From Anaerotruncus sp. (GTDB taxonomy: Bacteria > Bacillota > Clostridia > Oscillospirales > Ruminococcaceae), in contig JAETRV010000020.1 of NCBI GenBank assembly GCA_021770005.1, positions 1-47,884 of the forward strand: a stretch of 47,884 nt of DNA. Reading direction: 5' to 3'. The number at the start of each line of letters is the position of its first letter. Position 1 is the first letter of the stretch. The translations under genes and the position numbers were made by a program. Below, one piece after another: positions 17,768 to 26,121 of this stretch. Below the pieces are notes generated by a model, which saw only the letters and a list, made by a program, of their open reading frames with translations, made no database searches and was not told the origin of the DNA.

Positions 17768-18492
17768 CCTTTTCCCTCCTTCTGCCGGGCGAGCTCCCGG
17801 CACATCAGGATATAAACGGCGCTGGATAGCCGGTTCAACGCTTGCACTAGGTCCTGACGTTCCGCGCCAAAGGCCGAGACAGCGGACAGTTCGCACTCTC
17901 TGATCTGGGTACGCAGCCGGTTCAGCAGGAGAACCGGCTCCCCCATCCGATAGTTCAGCACCGGATGAGGAATCCCCAGACGCTCAGGGATGTGATGGGA
18001 AAAATCTCTAAGCTGTTCTGCATTCATCCCGAGCAACGTCCGGTCCTCCAATGGTTTTTCCCGCACCTCCGCCCCCAGAATCGCGCGAACATAGTCCAAC
18101 AGTTGTTCCAGCTCTTCCGCCAGTCTATTTTTTCCAGCTTCAGCAAGCCGAAACTGGGTCTCCATCAGCTCGGCTTGAAAAGAGTCCAGCGCCCCGCGCA
18201 GCGCAATGCGCGGATGGGTCTTTTCCACCAACAGATTTCCCCGCAGATGGGTCATGTGTTCTGGTTTTTCAGCACAGGGGGCGCCGGTCGACGCGTCACG
18301 ATAGGTCGCCGTCCCTCGGTTCACAACCGGTTCGCGGGGCATCCCCTGCTTTTTTTCTATCAGAGTGATCTTCCGGTCCCTCAAAAATTCCTGTGCCAGC
18401 GGCGTGACATAGGTCCCCGGCTCCACGCTGTATTCCCGTACCGTTCCGGTCAAGCAGGCACTGCGCAGATCGGCCTCGGTTAAGATTTTCAT
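17764..18492 (-). CDS. eutT: Cobalamin adenosyltransferase EutT
   Basis: This enzyme makes adenosylcobalamin, the cofactor of EutBC. It is 242 residues. The N-terminal stretch MKILTEADLRSACL...YVTPLAQEFLRDRKITL is the conserved EutT start. The rest is a helical adenosyltransferase domain (about 80-240) with ETQFRLAEAGKNRLAEELEQLLDYVRAILGAEV and the C-terminal RLSSAVYILMCRELA, typical of PduO/EutT-like four-helix bundles. The ribosome-binding site is weak. The end overlaps pduL by four bases. Confidence 0.88.
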   Translation of the reverse strand: MKILTEADLRSACLTGTVREYSVEPGTYVTPLAQEFLRDRKITLIEKKQGMPREPVVNRGTATYRDASTGAPCAEKPEHMTHLRGNLLVEKTHPRIALRGALDSFQAELMETQFRLAEAGKNRLAEELEQLLDYVRAILGAEVREKPLEDRTLLGMNAEQLRDFSHHIPERLGIPHPVLNYRMGEPVLLLNRLRTQIRECELSAVSAFGAERQDLVQALNRLSSAVYILMCRELARQKEGKG

Positions 18493-18505
18493 GTCACATC
18501 CAATC

Positions 18506-18790
18506 TCAGTTCAGCGTGGGCAGGATCAGCTCCACCTCTCCATGAGGACGGGGAATCACATGAACCGAGACCAGCTCGCCCACCTTGGATGCCGCGGCCG
18601 CTCCGGCATCGGTTGCGGCTTTTACCGCCCCCACGTCCCCGCGCACCATCACGGTCACCAGACCGCCACCCACATGCACTTTGCCAATCAGATTGACATT
18701 CGCGGCTTTTACCATAGCATCCGCCGCCTCAATCGAGCCAACCAGCCCTTTGGTCTCCACCATGCCCAAAGCCTGTAAATTTTCTGCCAT
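18506..18790 (-). CDS. eutM: Hexameric shell protein EutM (second copy)
   Basis: This is a BMC-H shell protein of 94 residues (Pfam BMC), the main facet tile. It contains [20 protein letters not shown] and the [15 protein letters not shown] region with the central pore loop VGGG. GGGAGG lies before the ATG. It differs from the upstream eutM copy at only about eight positions plus a shorter C-terminus, so it is a recent tandem duplicate or has been kept alike by gene conversion. Confidence 0.96.
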   Translation of the reverse strand: MAENLQALGMVETKGLVGSIEAADAMVKAANVNLIGKVHVGGGLVTVMVRGDVGAVKAATDAGAAAASKVGELVSVHVIPRPHGEVELILPTLN

Positions 18791-18832
18791 CTTTATTTCC
18801 TCCCGAATCTCATTTTTATTTTAATGGGTGTT

Positions 18833-19129
18833 TTACCGGTCTCCGCTCTCGAGAGAGGGAAGAATCCGCTCCACTTCCTCATGCGGACGGGGGATGACGT
18901 GGACGGATACCAGTTCGCCCACCCGGGACGCTGCTGCCGCTCCGGCGTCGGTTGCGGCTTTTACCGCCCCGACATCCCCACGCACCATCACGGTCACCAG
19001 ACCGCCGCCCACATGCACTTTACCAATCAGATTGACATTCGCGGCCTTTACCATCGCGTCCGCCGCCTCGACCGAGCCTACCAGCCCTTTGGTTTCCACC
19101 ATGCCCAAAGCCTGAAAATTGACTGCCAT
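18833..19129 (-). CDS. eutM: Hexameric shell protein EutM (first copy)
   Basis: This is a BMC-H shell protein of 98 residues, about 91 percent identical to the next gene. Differences are clustered at residues 3-5 and near the C-terminus, where this copy ends in charged ESGDR. The untranslated stretch with the ribosome-binding site (GGGAGGA preceded by a GAGATTC-like motif) is also similar between copies, so the duplication included it. The two could co-assemble into mixed hexamers. Confidence 0.96.
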   Translation of the reverse strand: MAVNFQALGMVETKGLVGSVEAADAMVKAANVNLIGKVHVGGGLVTVMVRGDVGAVKAATDAGAAAASRVGELVSVHVIPRPHEEVERILPSLESGDR

Positions 19130-19179
19130 ATTCCATTCCTCCCGGAGATTCTCTTTATTTTAGGTCCTAAATCATTTGT

Positions 19180-20679
19180 CTACGCCATACCCAGCCGGGC
19201 CAGCACTGCCCGGGTAATGGCTTCCACATCCGCGCGGGTCACCGCCTCTGACGGCGGAGCCTTTTCCGATACCTGTGCGTCCTGGCATGCCGTCTCGGGC
19301 ACGGGGTTGCTCCCGCGGACTTCTTCCAGTTCCCGTACACCAAAGGCCACCCGCCGGATATTCACCAGATGCCTTGGAGTCACATTGTCGGAAGTGGCGC
19401 TTCCCCCCACCGCTCCACATCCCAGCGTCAACGCCGGGGCGAGATTGGTAGTGGAACCTACGCCGCCCAGCGCACCGGGTGTGTTGACCAGCAGACGGGA
19501 AACCGGCTTTTTCCCGGCAAACGCCCGGATGACCTGCTGATCCTGTGCATGGATGGTCATGGTGTGGCCCGCACCCTCATTTTGCAGGATTGCAACACAT
19601 AGCTCGCATGCCTCTTTCCAGCTGTCCCTGACATAGTAGCCCAGAACCGGGCACAGCTTTTCCCGCGCATAGGGATTCTGCCGGGACACCGTAGTCTGGC
19701 GGGAGAGGAGCACCCGGGTTCCGTCCGGGACGCTGACACCCGCCATCTCCGCGATCTCCCTCGCCCGTTTGCCCACAATCTGGGGATTCATTGTGCCGTT
19801 GGCCCGCAGCAGCAGCCGGGAAACCTTTTGGGACTGTTCTTCATCCAGGAAATAGCCGCCCTGCGCTTTGGCCTGCTGTTCCACCTGCTGCGCGATGCAG
19901 GAGAGGGTGACGATCGACTGTTCCGACGCACAGATGGTGCCATTGTCAAAGGTTTTGCTGTCAAAGATATGCTTGATGGCCAGAGGGATGTCGGCGCTTT
20001 GGTCGATAAAAGACGGTCCGTTTCCCGGTCCCACCCCCAGCGCCGGATTCCCCGAACTGTAGGCCGCCCGCACCATCGCTTCACCGCCGGTCGCCAGAAT
20101 GAGACTCACATCCCGGTTCTTGAGAAGGGCGTCGGTTGCCTGTACGGTGGTTAGGCTGATGCATCCCACCGCGCCCTCGGGCGCGCCCGCTCTCCGGGCC
20201 GTCTCCTGAATCAGACGAACAGTCTCCCAAATGCATTTTTTTGCCCCTGGGTGCGGGCTGATGACAATGGCATTGCCCGCTTTCAGAGAGATCAACGTTT
20301 TATACATGACGGTCGAGGTGGGATTGGTGGATGGGATCAAAGCGGCTACCACGCCAACCGGTACACCGATCTCCCAGATGCCCTGCCGGTCATCCTCCCG
20401 AAGCATCCCCACCACCTTCATATCCTTGATCGACTGATGGGTCACTGTACTGCCCAACAGGTTTTTCAATATTTTGTCCTGCCAGTTTCCAAAGCCGGTT
20501 TCTTCGCAGGCCATCTTCGCCAGACGCTCTGCATTTTGGGCGCATGCTTCGGCAATCTCCGCAACAATGGCGTCCAGCTGATCCTGAGAATATTCCGCCA
20601 GTTGTGCCGCCGCCTTTTTTGCCTGCGCCACCAGATCCCGCACCTCCTGGATGGATTGCAGGTCACGATCCAGTGCCAT
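19180..20679 (-). CDS. eutE: Acetaldehyde dehydrogenase (CoA-acylating) EutE
   Basis: EutE oxidises acetaldehyde to acetyl-CoA with NAD+ inside the microcompartment. The protein is about 499 residues. The ALDH fold includes IPSTNPTSTVMYKTLISLKAGNA, GVGPGN, and the catalytic Cys at about residue 250 (DNGTICASEQS). After the catalytic domain there is a flexible linker (about 455-480) and a final helix SEAVTRADVEAITRAVLARLG, which looks like a C-terminal encapsulation peptide. Three starts are possible: GTG 20688, ATG 20685 and ATG 20679. I choose 20679 for spacing to GGAGGAG. Confidence 0.95.
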   Translation of the reverse strand: MALDRDLQSIQEVRDLVAQAKKAAAQLAEYSQDQLDAIVAEIAEACAQNAERLAKMACEETGFGNWQDKILKNLLGSTVTHQSIKDMKVVGMLREDDRQGIWEIGVPVGVVAALIPSTNPTSTVMYKTLISLKAGNAIVISPHPGAKKCIWETVRLIQETARRAGAPEGAVGCISLTTVQATDALLKNRDVSLILATGGEAMVRAAYSSGNPALGVGPGNGPSFIDQSADIPLAIKHIFDSKTFDNGTICASEQSIVTLSCIAQQVEQQAKAQGGYFLDEEQSQKVSRLLLRANGTMNPQIVGKRAREIAEMAGVSVPDGTRVLLSRQTTVSRQNPYAREKLCPVLGYYVRDSWKEACELCVAILQNEGAGHTMTIHAQDQQVIRAFAGKKPVSRLLVNTPGALGGVGSTTNLAPALTLGCGAVGGSATSDNVTPRHLVNIRRVAFGVRELEEVRGSNPVPETACQDAQVSEKAPPSEAVTRADVEAITRAVLARLGMA

Positions 20680-20715
20680 GGTCATCACTCCTCCATTTGA
20701 CGAATTGCTTTCATG

Positions 20716-21369
20716 CTAAAATTTCCGGGGAAATTGCGCCGCATCGCATACCGCCTGTGCAAACGCATCGCACGCCGCCTGACACGCGGACTGTTCCCCG
20801 GTCAGCAGCCCGCCTGCAAAGTTGGTCTCGGTAGGCGGGCCGTAAAATACCGAAAGCCCCACCTCTGCCGCCTTGAGCGCCGCGTCCAGACCCAAAAGCG
20901 CCTCCATCGGCGGGGCGATCAGGTAAGCCATCGATGTCCCCGCCTTTACGCCCGCCTGCTTGGATAGGTAGGACCCCGTACTGGAAATGCAGTGGGCAAA
21001 ATAGACGATCGAATCATCTTCGCAGGCACTGTAAAAGCACCCGCCATGCTGGATAAATTCCGCCGCCGCGTCCAGACCAGCCCGTACCTGCTCGGGGTCC
21101 GGGCCGGAAAGCACACCGATAAACTCGCCCGCAAGTCTGGTGCTGGCGTTTGATGCCCCGGCATACATACTTCGAGCGTAGGCCACGCGGACATCCGCTT
21201 TCTTGGTGGCTTCATCCAGCGCGGCATAGGAAACGTCGTCGCAATCGGTGGTCAAAAAACCCAAACTGCGGTCGCCCGGCCGCAGTTGCAGCTGGCTCCG
21301 TAATGCAGGGTCGGCATTGGGCAGCATCCGCAGACCCAACAAGGACACCGGGATTGGATCGTTCTTCAT
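20716..21369 (-). CDS. eutL: Trimeric tandem-BMC shell protein EutL
   Basis: EutL is a pseudohexameric shell protein with a gated central pore. The 217-residue length is typical. The first BMC domain contains LGFLTTDCDDVSYAALDEATKKADV and the second SMAYLIAPPMEALLGLDAALKAAEVGLSVFYGPPTETNF, both diagnostic. The segment GGCFYSACEDDSIVYFAH falls near the pore region. It lies between eutC and eutE, as in other Firmicutes eut operons. Confidence 0.96.
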   Translation of the reverse strand: MKNDPIPVSLLGLRMLPNADPALRSQLQLRPGDRSLGFLTTDCDDVSYAALDEATKKADVRVAYARSMYAGASNASTRLAGEFIGVLSGPDPEQVRAGLDAAAEFIQHGGCFYSACEDDSIVYFAHCISSTGSYLSKQAGVKAGTSMAYLIAPPMEALLGLDAALKAAEVGLSVFYGPPTETNFAGGLLTGEQSACQAACDAFAQAVCDAAQFPRKF

Positions 21370-21373
21370 CCTC

Positions 21374-22309
21374 TCACCCTTTCCGCAGGTCCACGCCGCT
21401 GGCCTTGGCTTTCAGCATCATCTCGATCACGTCACAGAGATAGGCCCCCGCTTCTACAGCTGAAATACCGTTCCGGTGGATGTTCGAGACCACCGTACGC
21501 CGCGCCTCGGGCATCCCCACTGTGGCCCGATAGGCCAAGTAGGCGCTCATACTCTCCGCCGTCCCCAAACCAGGACGCTCCCCCAGCAGCACACAGGTAA
21601 CTTTGGCATCCAGCGCTTGAGAGATATGATCCATCGCCGCTACCCGGCCAAACCGGACAAAAAATGGGGTACCTATGGTCAACCCCTTGGCCTCCAACCC
21701 TTGTGTCAGTACCGGTAGGATGTTGGCCAAGTTTGCCTGTATCGCGGTCGAGGACAGCCCGTCGCTGGCATAAATCTGCACGTCCGGGCTTTTTTTGCAC
21801 CGCCGTTTGATCTCTTCCAGCGTTTCAGGAGGAAACTGGCGCCCTAAATCCGGACGAGTCAAAAACTGATCCTTGCTTGTACAGCAGGTCTGCACCGAAA
21901 AAAGCCCCAGCTGTTCCAGCAACTGTTCCGGCACATCCATCATCACCGCGTCCCTAGCCGCCGCATGGTCGGCACGCAGAGTTAGCAGCGTCTGCGTTTT
22001 CAGCCGGGGGCCTGCCCGTCCCACCCCGATCCGCGCCGGTGTGCTGCGCATCATCCGCTCCAACGCTTCCCGGTCCTGCGGTGTTTCCAATAGCGGGACG
22101 GCTTTGGCTTCGGGCGAGGTGATGTCTGTCCCCGCTTCCTGACAAACCCCGCGCGCATCTGCCTGCAAAACCGATTGTCCCACATGGGGCGGCTGCAGCG
22201 GGGGCGGTACCGGCATGTCTGTTTTTCCCTTGGGCAGAACTGCGGAAGGAGACGCTGCTAGCTCCGCCAACACCTCCTGTACAATCCGTTCGATCGTCTG
22301 TGCTTCCAA
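21374..22309 (-). CDS. eutC: Ethanolamine ammonia-lyase small subunit EutC
   Basis: EutC helps bind adenosylcobalamin in the EutBC lyase. It has 311 residues, slightly longer than E. coli EutC. The N-terminal helix QTIERIVQEVLAELA (about 4-18) matches the pattern of a targeting peptide. A Pro-rich, low-complexity linker follows to about residue 75. The conserved core includes PARIGVGRAGPRLKTQTLL, FLTRPDLGR, VQIYASDGLSSTAIQAN and LGERPGLGTAESMSAYLAY. It is seven bases after eutB, so the subunits are made together. Confidence 0.97.
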   Translation of the reverse strand: MEAQTIERIVQEVLAELAASPSAVLPKGKTDMPVPPPLQPPHVGQSVLQADARGVCQEAGTDITSPEAKAVPLLETPQDREALERMMRSTPARIGVGRAGPRLKTQTLLTLRADHAAARDAVMMDVPEQLLEQLGLFSVQTCCTSKDQFLTRPDLGRQFPPETLEEIKRRCKKSPDVQIYASDGLSSTAIQANLANILPVLTQGLEAKGLTIGTPFFVRFGRVAAMDHISQALDAKVTCVLLGERPGLGTAESMSAYLAYRATVGMPEARRTVVSNIHRNGISAVEAGAYLCDVIEMMLKAKASGVDLRKG

Positions 22310-22315
22310 TCCCGC

Positions 22316-23686
22316 TCACCTGCCTTTTGTAAAAATTGTGGGGTCCCCTGCCCGCTTGGTCAGGCGTCCGTTTTCCATAATCCCCATCCTTTCCAGCCAT
22401 TGTTCAAACTCCGCAATCGGCCGCTTCCCAAGAATATTTCGGATGGTTCCGACATCGTGATAGGCGTTGCTCTGATAGTTGAGCATAATGTCGTCACTGG
22501 TGGGGACTCCCAGAATATAGTTGATCCCAGCCGCGCCCAGCAGAAGGGACAGGTTTTCAATATCGTTCTGATCCGCCAGCATATGGTTGGTGTAGCAGCA
22601 GTCGCACCCCATCGGTACGCCGGATAGCTTGCCCATGAAGTGGTCTTCAAGACCCGCACGGATGACCTGTCTGCTGTCGTAGAGGTATTCCGGGCCGATA
22701 AAGCCGACCACCGTATTGACCATAAAAGGCCGGAACTGCCGGGCATACGCGTAACAACGGGCCTCCATTGTTACCTGATCCGCCCCGTAGTGAGCGTCCG
22801 AACTGAGTTCGCTGCCCTGGCCGGTTTCAAAGTACAGCACATTCGGACCGGCCCCGGTTCCACGCCGGCGCAATAGCTCCTGTGCTTCCAATATGGTGTC
22901 GGTGGTGAACCCAAACGCCTGATTTCCCTTTTCGCTGCCCGCGATCGACTGGAAGATCAGGTCGGTCGGCGCCCCGTTTTTCACCGCCTCAATCTGGGTG
23001 GTGATATGCCCCAGAACACAAATCTGGGTGGGAATCTCAAACCGGTTTTTGATCTCGTCAAACCGCTTGAGCACCTCGCTCAGGCTGGATACCGTGTCAT
23101 TGACCGGGTTCAAGCCAATCAGCGCGTCGCCGCAGCCATAGCTAAGCCCTTCAAACAGCGACGCGGTAATCCCCTCCACACTGTCGGTGGTGTGGTTGGG
23201 TTGGAGGCGGGTGGCCAACGTCCCGCGCAGACCGATCGTGGTATTGCAGCGGGCCGGGACCTGCATCCGAGATGCCGCATAAATCAAATCCAGATTGCTC
23301 ATCAACTTGGCTGTGCCCGCCACCATTTCCGCAGTTAATCCCCGGGAAATATCCCGGAGCTGGCCTTCGGTGGTCTCGTTGGATAAAATCCATTCGCGCA
23401 GTTCCGCCACTGTCCAGCTCTTGATCCGGTCATAGATCACCTCGTTCAGGCTGTCCTGATTGATCCGGGTCACATCGTCCTGTTCGTATGGAACCACGGG
23501 ATTCTCCCGCAGGTCTCTAAGCAGCATATTCGACAGGGCTTCCTTGGCCGCGATGCGCTCCATATCCGACCGGGCAGCCACACCCGCCAGAATATCCCCG
23601 GATTTCTCTTCGTTGGCCTTCGCCAACACCTCTTTCACACTGTCAAACACAAAATGTTGGCCTGACAGCAGCACCCGATAACTCAT
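22316..23686 (-). CDS. eutB: Ethanolamine ammonia-lyase large subunit EutB
   Basis: This is the catalytic TIM-barrel subunit that splits ethanolamine into acetaldehyde and ammonia with adenosylcobalamin. It has 456 residues, close to E. coli EutB (453). Recognisable blocks include RCNTTIGLRGTLATRLQPNH, EGLSYGCGDALIGLNPV, QVTMEARCYAYARQFRPF, FIGPEYLYDSRQVIRA, DCCYTNHMLADQND and GVPTSDDIMLNYQS. It is 13 bases downstream of eutA. Confidence 0.98.
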   Translation of the reverse strand: MSYRVLLSGQHFVFDSVKEVLAKANEEKSGDILAGVAARSDMERIAAKEALSNMLLRDLRENPVVPYEQDDVTRINQDSLNEVIYDRIKSWTVAELREWILSNETTEGQLRDISRGLTAEMVAGTAKLMSNLDLIYAASRMQVPARCNTTIGLRGTLATRLQPNHTTDSVEGITASLFEGLSYGCGDALIGLNPVNDTVSSLSEVLKRFDEIKNRFEIPTQICVLGHITTQIEAVKNGAPTDLIFQSIAGSEKGNQAFGFTTDTILEAQELLRRRGTGAGPNVLYFETGQGSELSSDAHYGADQVTMEARCYAYARQFRPFMVNTVVGFIGPEYLYDSRQVIRAGLEDHFMGKLSGVPMGCDCCYTNHMLADQNDIENLSLLLGAAGINYILGVPTSDDIMLNYQSNAYHDVGTIRNILGKRPIAEFEQWLERMGIMENGRLTKRAGDPTIFTKGR

Positions 23687-23699
23687 AGGGGTTCCTCCA

Positions 23700-25130
23700 T
23701 CATCCGAAAATCAATGTCTTGACGACCACCGGAATGGCCAGACCATTCACCACCGGCCGCCCCATATCCAGATAATCATTTTGTTCCAGCTGCACCGAGT
23801 CGATCACGACCAATCCCCTTTTGGGAGAACAAAGGCGGATCTGCTGCCCGAGCGCTTTGGCCATATCCCGTTCCACCGCCAGGAACAGCGCCTCCTCCGG
23901 ATGCAGCACCCGTTCACAGGCTTGCGACAGCGCATCCGCCAGCTGCCTAATCTCGTCATAGGAAGGGTTGGCCTTCCCCGGCAGTGCCAACAAAAAACGG
24001 CGGCTATCGGTCTGTTCCATGAACCATGTGATCCGCTCAGCCAGCAGCGCCCAGTCCCTCTGTATGCAACGCGCCTGTTCCCTGTCAGTCAGCTTGAGCA
24101 CCGGCAGATTTTTCTGGGGAAGCAGGCCGGGATCATAAGTGATTGTGCTGCCCGATACGCTGGTTGTGTAGCTGCCTGCACCCACCACTGTCGCCCGGAT
24201 GGTCTCCCGGGCATCCACGACCCGGAATCTCTGGAACAGGCCGCTTTCTCGGATCGCCTGCCCCAGCAATACACCAATATCCCCGTATTGTAGCGGCTTC
24301 TGGCCGCTGTGGTAGATGCAGTCGGCCACGCCGCCGGAAAAGCACACCGCCTGCACCGGACGGGGCGGCGCAAACCAACTGCTTCCGGTTGTTTGCACTT
24401 TATGTAGGAGGGACGACTCCTCCCCCAACAGCAGCTGTTCCAGCAGCTGTGCCATCCTCTGGCAGACCTGCTGGACATCCGCTGGGGAAATCGGGAATCC
24501 CTCCGATAGCTGTAACCCCAGGCTATCCGCAATGCTCCGGGCGCTCGGACTGCAATAGTCCACTGTCCAGTCTCCGGACAGGCAAATCTGTCTACCCCCG
24601 ATATCCACGCAGCCTTTTGCAACTGTGCGCCCATCCGGGTCAAACAAGACAATATTGCTGGTCCCTCCCCCAATGTCGAGGTTTGCAGTGTAACAGTTGT
24701 GCTCTTTGGCGTACTGCTGTGCCCCGCTGCCCTTTCCCGCTACGACCGCTTCCAGATCGGGACCTGCTGTGGATACGACAAACTCCCCGGCAAACCGGCT
24801 CAGCTGATCCAGTACAACCGCAGCGTTCTCCTTCCGGGCCGACTCCCCGGTAATAATGACAGCGCCGGTACGGGTCTCCGATGGGGAAATCCCCGCGCGG
24901 CCAAACTCTTCCGCAACAATCCTGCCGATTCCCTCCCCGTCTAGGAGGAACCGGTCCCGGAGCGGGGTGCGATGGACCCGGCTTTGGTAGACCAGTTCCT
25001 TGTCTACAATCGAGACGCGCGGTACAGAGAAGTAGCTGGCGGTATTCTCCAGTGTCAGGCTGCTGAAGATCACCTGGGTTGTCGATGTTCCAATATCAAT
25101 GCCTACGCTCAGGATTTTCTCTGATGCCAC
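23700..25130 (-). CDS. eutA: Ethanolamine ammonia-lyase reactivating factor EutA
   Basis: EutA is an actin-like ATPase that removes damaged cobalamin from EutBC. It has about 476 residues with phosphate-1 motif VGIDIGTSTTQVIF at the N-terminus, a second NLDIGGGTSNIVLFD, and AVCFSGGVADCIY. Several non-ATG starts are possible. GTG at 25130 lies seven bases after GGGAGGT and is preferred over GTG 25139 and TTG 25136, which overlap or touch the ribosome-binding site. As first gene of the operon, it is preceded by two long hairpins. Confidence 0.94.
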   Translation of the reverse strand: MASEKILSVGIDIGTSTTQVIFSSLTLENTASYFSVPRVSIVDKELVYQSRVHRTPLRDRFLLDGEGIGRIVAEEFGRAGISPSETRTGAVIITGESARKENAAVVLDQLSRFAGEFVVSTAGPDLEAVVAGKGSGAQQYAKEHNCYTANLDIGGGTSNIVLFDPDGRTVAKGCVDIGGRQICLSGDWTVDYCSPSARSIADSLGLQLSEGFPISPADVQQVCQRMAQLLEQLLLGEESSLLHKVQTTGSSWFAPPRPVQAVCFSGGVADCIYHSGQKPLQYGDIGVLLGQAIRESGLFQRFRVVDARETIRATVVGAGSYTTSVSGSTITYDPGLLPQKNLPVLKLTDREQARCIQRDWALLAERITWFMEQTDSRRFLLALPGKANPSYDEIRQLADALSQACERVLHPEEALFLAVERDMAKALGQQIRLCSPKRGLVVIDSVQLEQNDYLDMGRPVVNGLAIPVVVKTLIFG

Positions 25131-25157
25131 GCCCAACACCTCCCTCGGAAGATATAC

Positions 25158-25240
25158 GCATAGCCAAACGCATTCGCAAATTCCATTAAACGCGCTTGGC
25201 TATGCGCACAAAGGGCATTTAAAAGCCCTTTGTGCGCAAA
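25158..25240. repeat. Tandem long hairpins in front of eutA
   Basis: Hairpin A (25204-25237) has perfect 13-bp arms (GCGCACAAAGGGC) around an 8-base loop. Hairpin B (25158-25205) has 10-bp perfect arms (GCATAGCCAA) extended by further pairs to about 15. They share the bases 25204-25205, so their tips touch. A minus-strand TTGCGA-17-TATATC could be a weak promoter within B. No T-run follows A in either direction. Confidence 0.6.
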
Positions 25241-25282
25241 AAAGAGAAAAGGAAGAAACTTGTAAGAGAATCCCTGCTATGG

Positions 25283-26101
25283 TCAGATGGTATACAGTTC
25301 GGGTCTGCGGTCCTTATAAGCAGGCAGCTTTGCGCGTACTGCATCCACCCGATCGAGGTCGATATGTGCCACCAGCAGTTCTTCGGTCTCGCCGCCGCTG
25401 GCAATCGGTACACCCATCGGATCTACCGCCACACTCTCGCCAATCGTATCTGCGTTACACTGGTCACAGGCCAGCATATAGACGGTATTCTCAATTGCGC
25501 GGGCGGTAATCAGTGTGCGGAAATGATGGCTTTTCAGCTTTCCGGCCATCCATGCCGTGGGCATTACGACGATGTCTGCGCCTTTGGAACGCAGATAGCG
25601 GGTGACCTCGGGGAAACGGACCTCATAGCACACGAACAGTCCAATCTTTCCAAAAGGGGTTTCAATCGGTTCAAAGAGATGATCCCCGGCCTTGATGGTG
25701 TCCGACTCCTTATAACCGAATGCATCGTAAAGATGGGTTTTGCGGTAGGTGGAGACAATCTCCCCTTTTGAGTCGATCACCAGAGTGGTGTTATAGTTGC
25801 GGTTGTCGTCCGATGCCTCCACCGCCTCGTTCATACCGAAAATCAGCCAGATACCATACTGTTTGGCCTGCTCGCGCATCCCGGTGACAAACGGGCCATC
25901 CAGCGGCTGCGCGGTGGCGAGGGTGATTGCGTGATCGGTCCCGGACGGGAAAAGGCTCATGTAAAGTTCGGGAAAGATCATCACATCGGGATGGTAGAGC
26001 GATGCGGCTTTCTCAATCGCCTTTTTTGCCTTTTCCAGATTGACCTCGGGCGACCCTTCCGAAGCCATTTGAGCCATCACAAAGGTGCTTTGACGCTGCA
26101 C
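25283..26101 (-). CDS. Carbon-nitrogen hydrolase (nitrilase family)
   Basis: This is an amidase-type enzyme of 272 residues with the catalytic Glu45 (FPELY), Lys121 (YRKTHL) and Cys158 (FVCYEVRFPE) of the CN_hydrolase superfamily. Residue context (KTHLYDAFGYKESDTIKAG and CYEVRFPEVTRYL) resembles omega-amidase and predicted N-carbamoyl or acyl-amide hydrolases, but the substrate is not defined. It lies 20 bases after the RraA-like gene and 153 bases before eutA on the same strand. It could be part of the TRAP-linked pathway or, speculatively, release ethanolamine from an amide. Confidence 0.85.
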   Translation of the reverse strand: MQRQSTFVMAQMASEGSPEVNLEKAKKAIEKAASLYHPDVMIFPELYMSLFPSGTDHAITLATAQPLDGPFVTGMREQAKQYGIWLIFGMNEAVEASDDNRNYNTTLVIDSKGEIVSTYRKTHLYDAFGYKESDTIKAGDHLFEPIETPFGKIGLFVCYEVRFPEVTRYLRSKGADIVVMPTAWMAGKLKSHHFRTLITARAIENTVYMLACDQCNADTIGESVAVDPMGVPIASGGETEELLVAHIDLDRVDAVRAKLPAYKDRRPELYTI

Positions 26102-26121
26102 AAAAAGTCCTCCTTCACAGG

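Noticed and set aside
25140-25282. EutV (ANTAR) antitermination site or cobalamin riboswitch before eutA
   Set aside because: There are no paired hexaloop hairpins with A and G at the required places, and no B12-box sequence in the gap.
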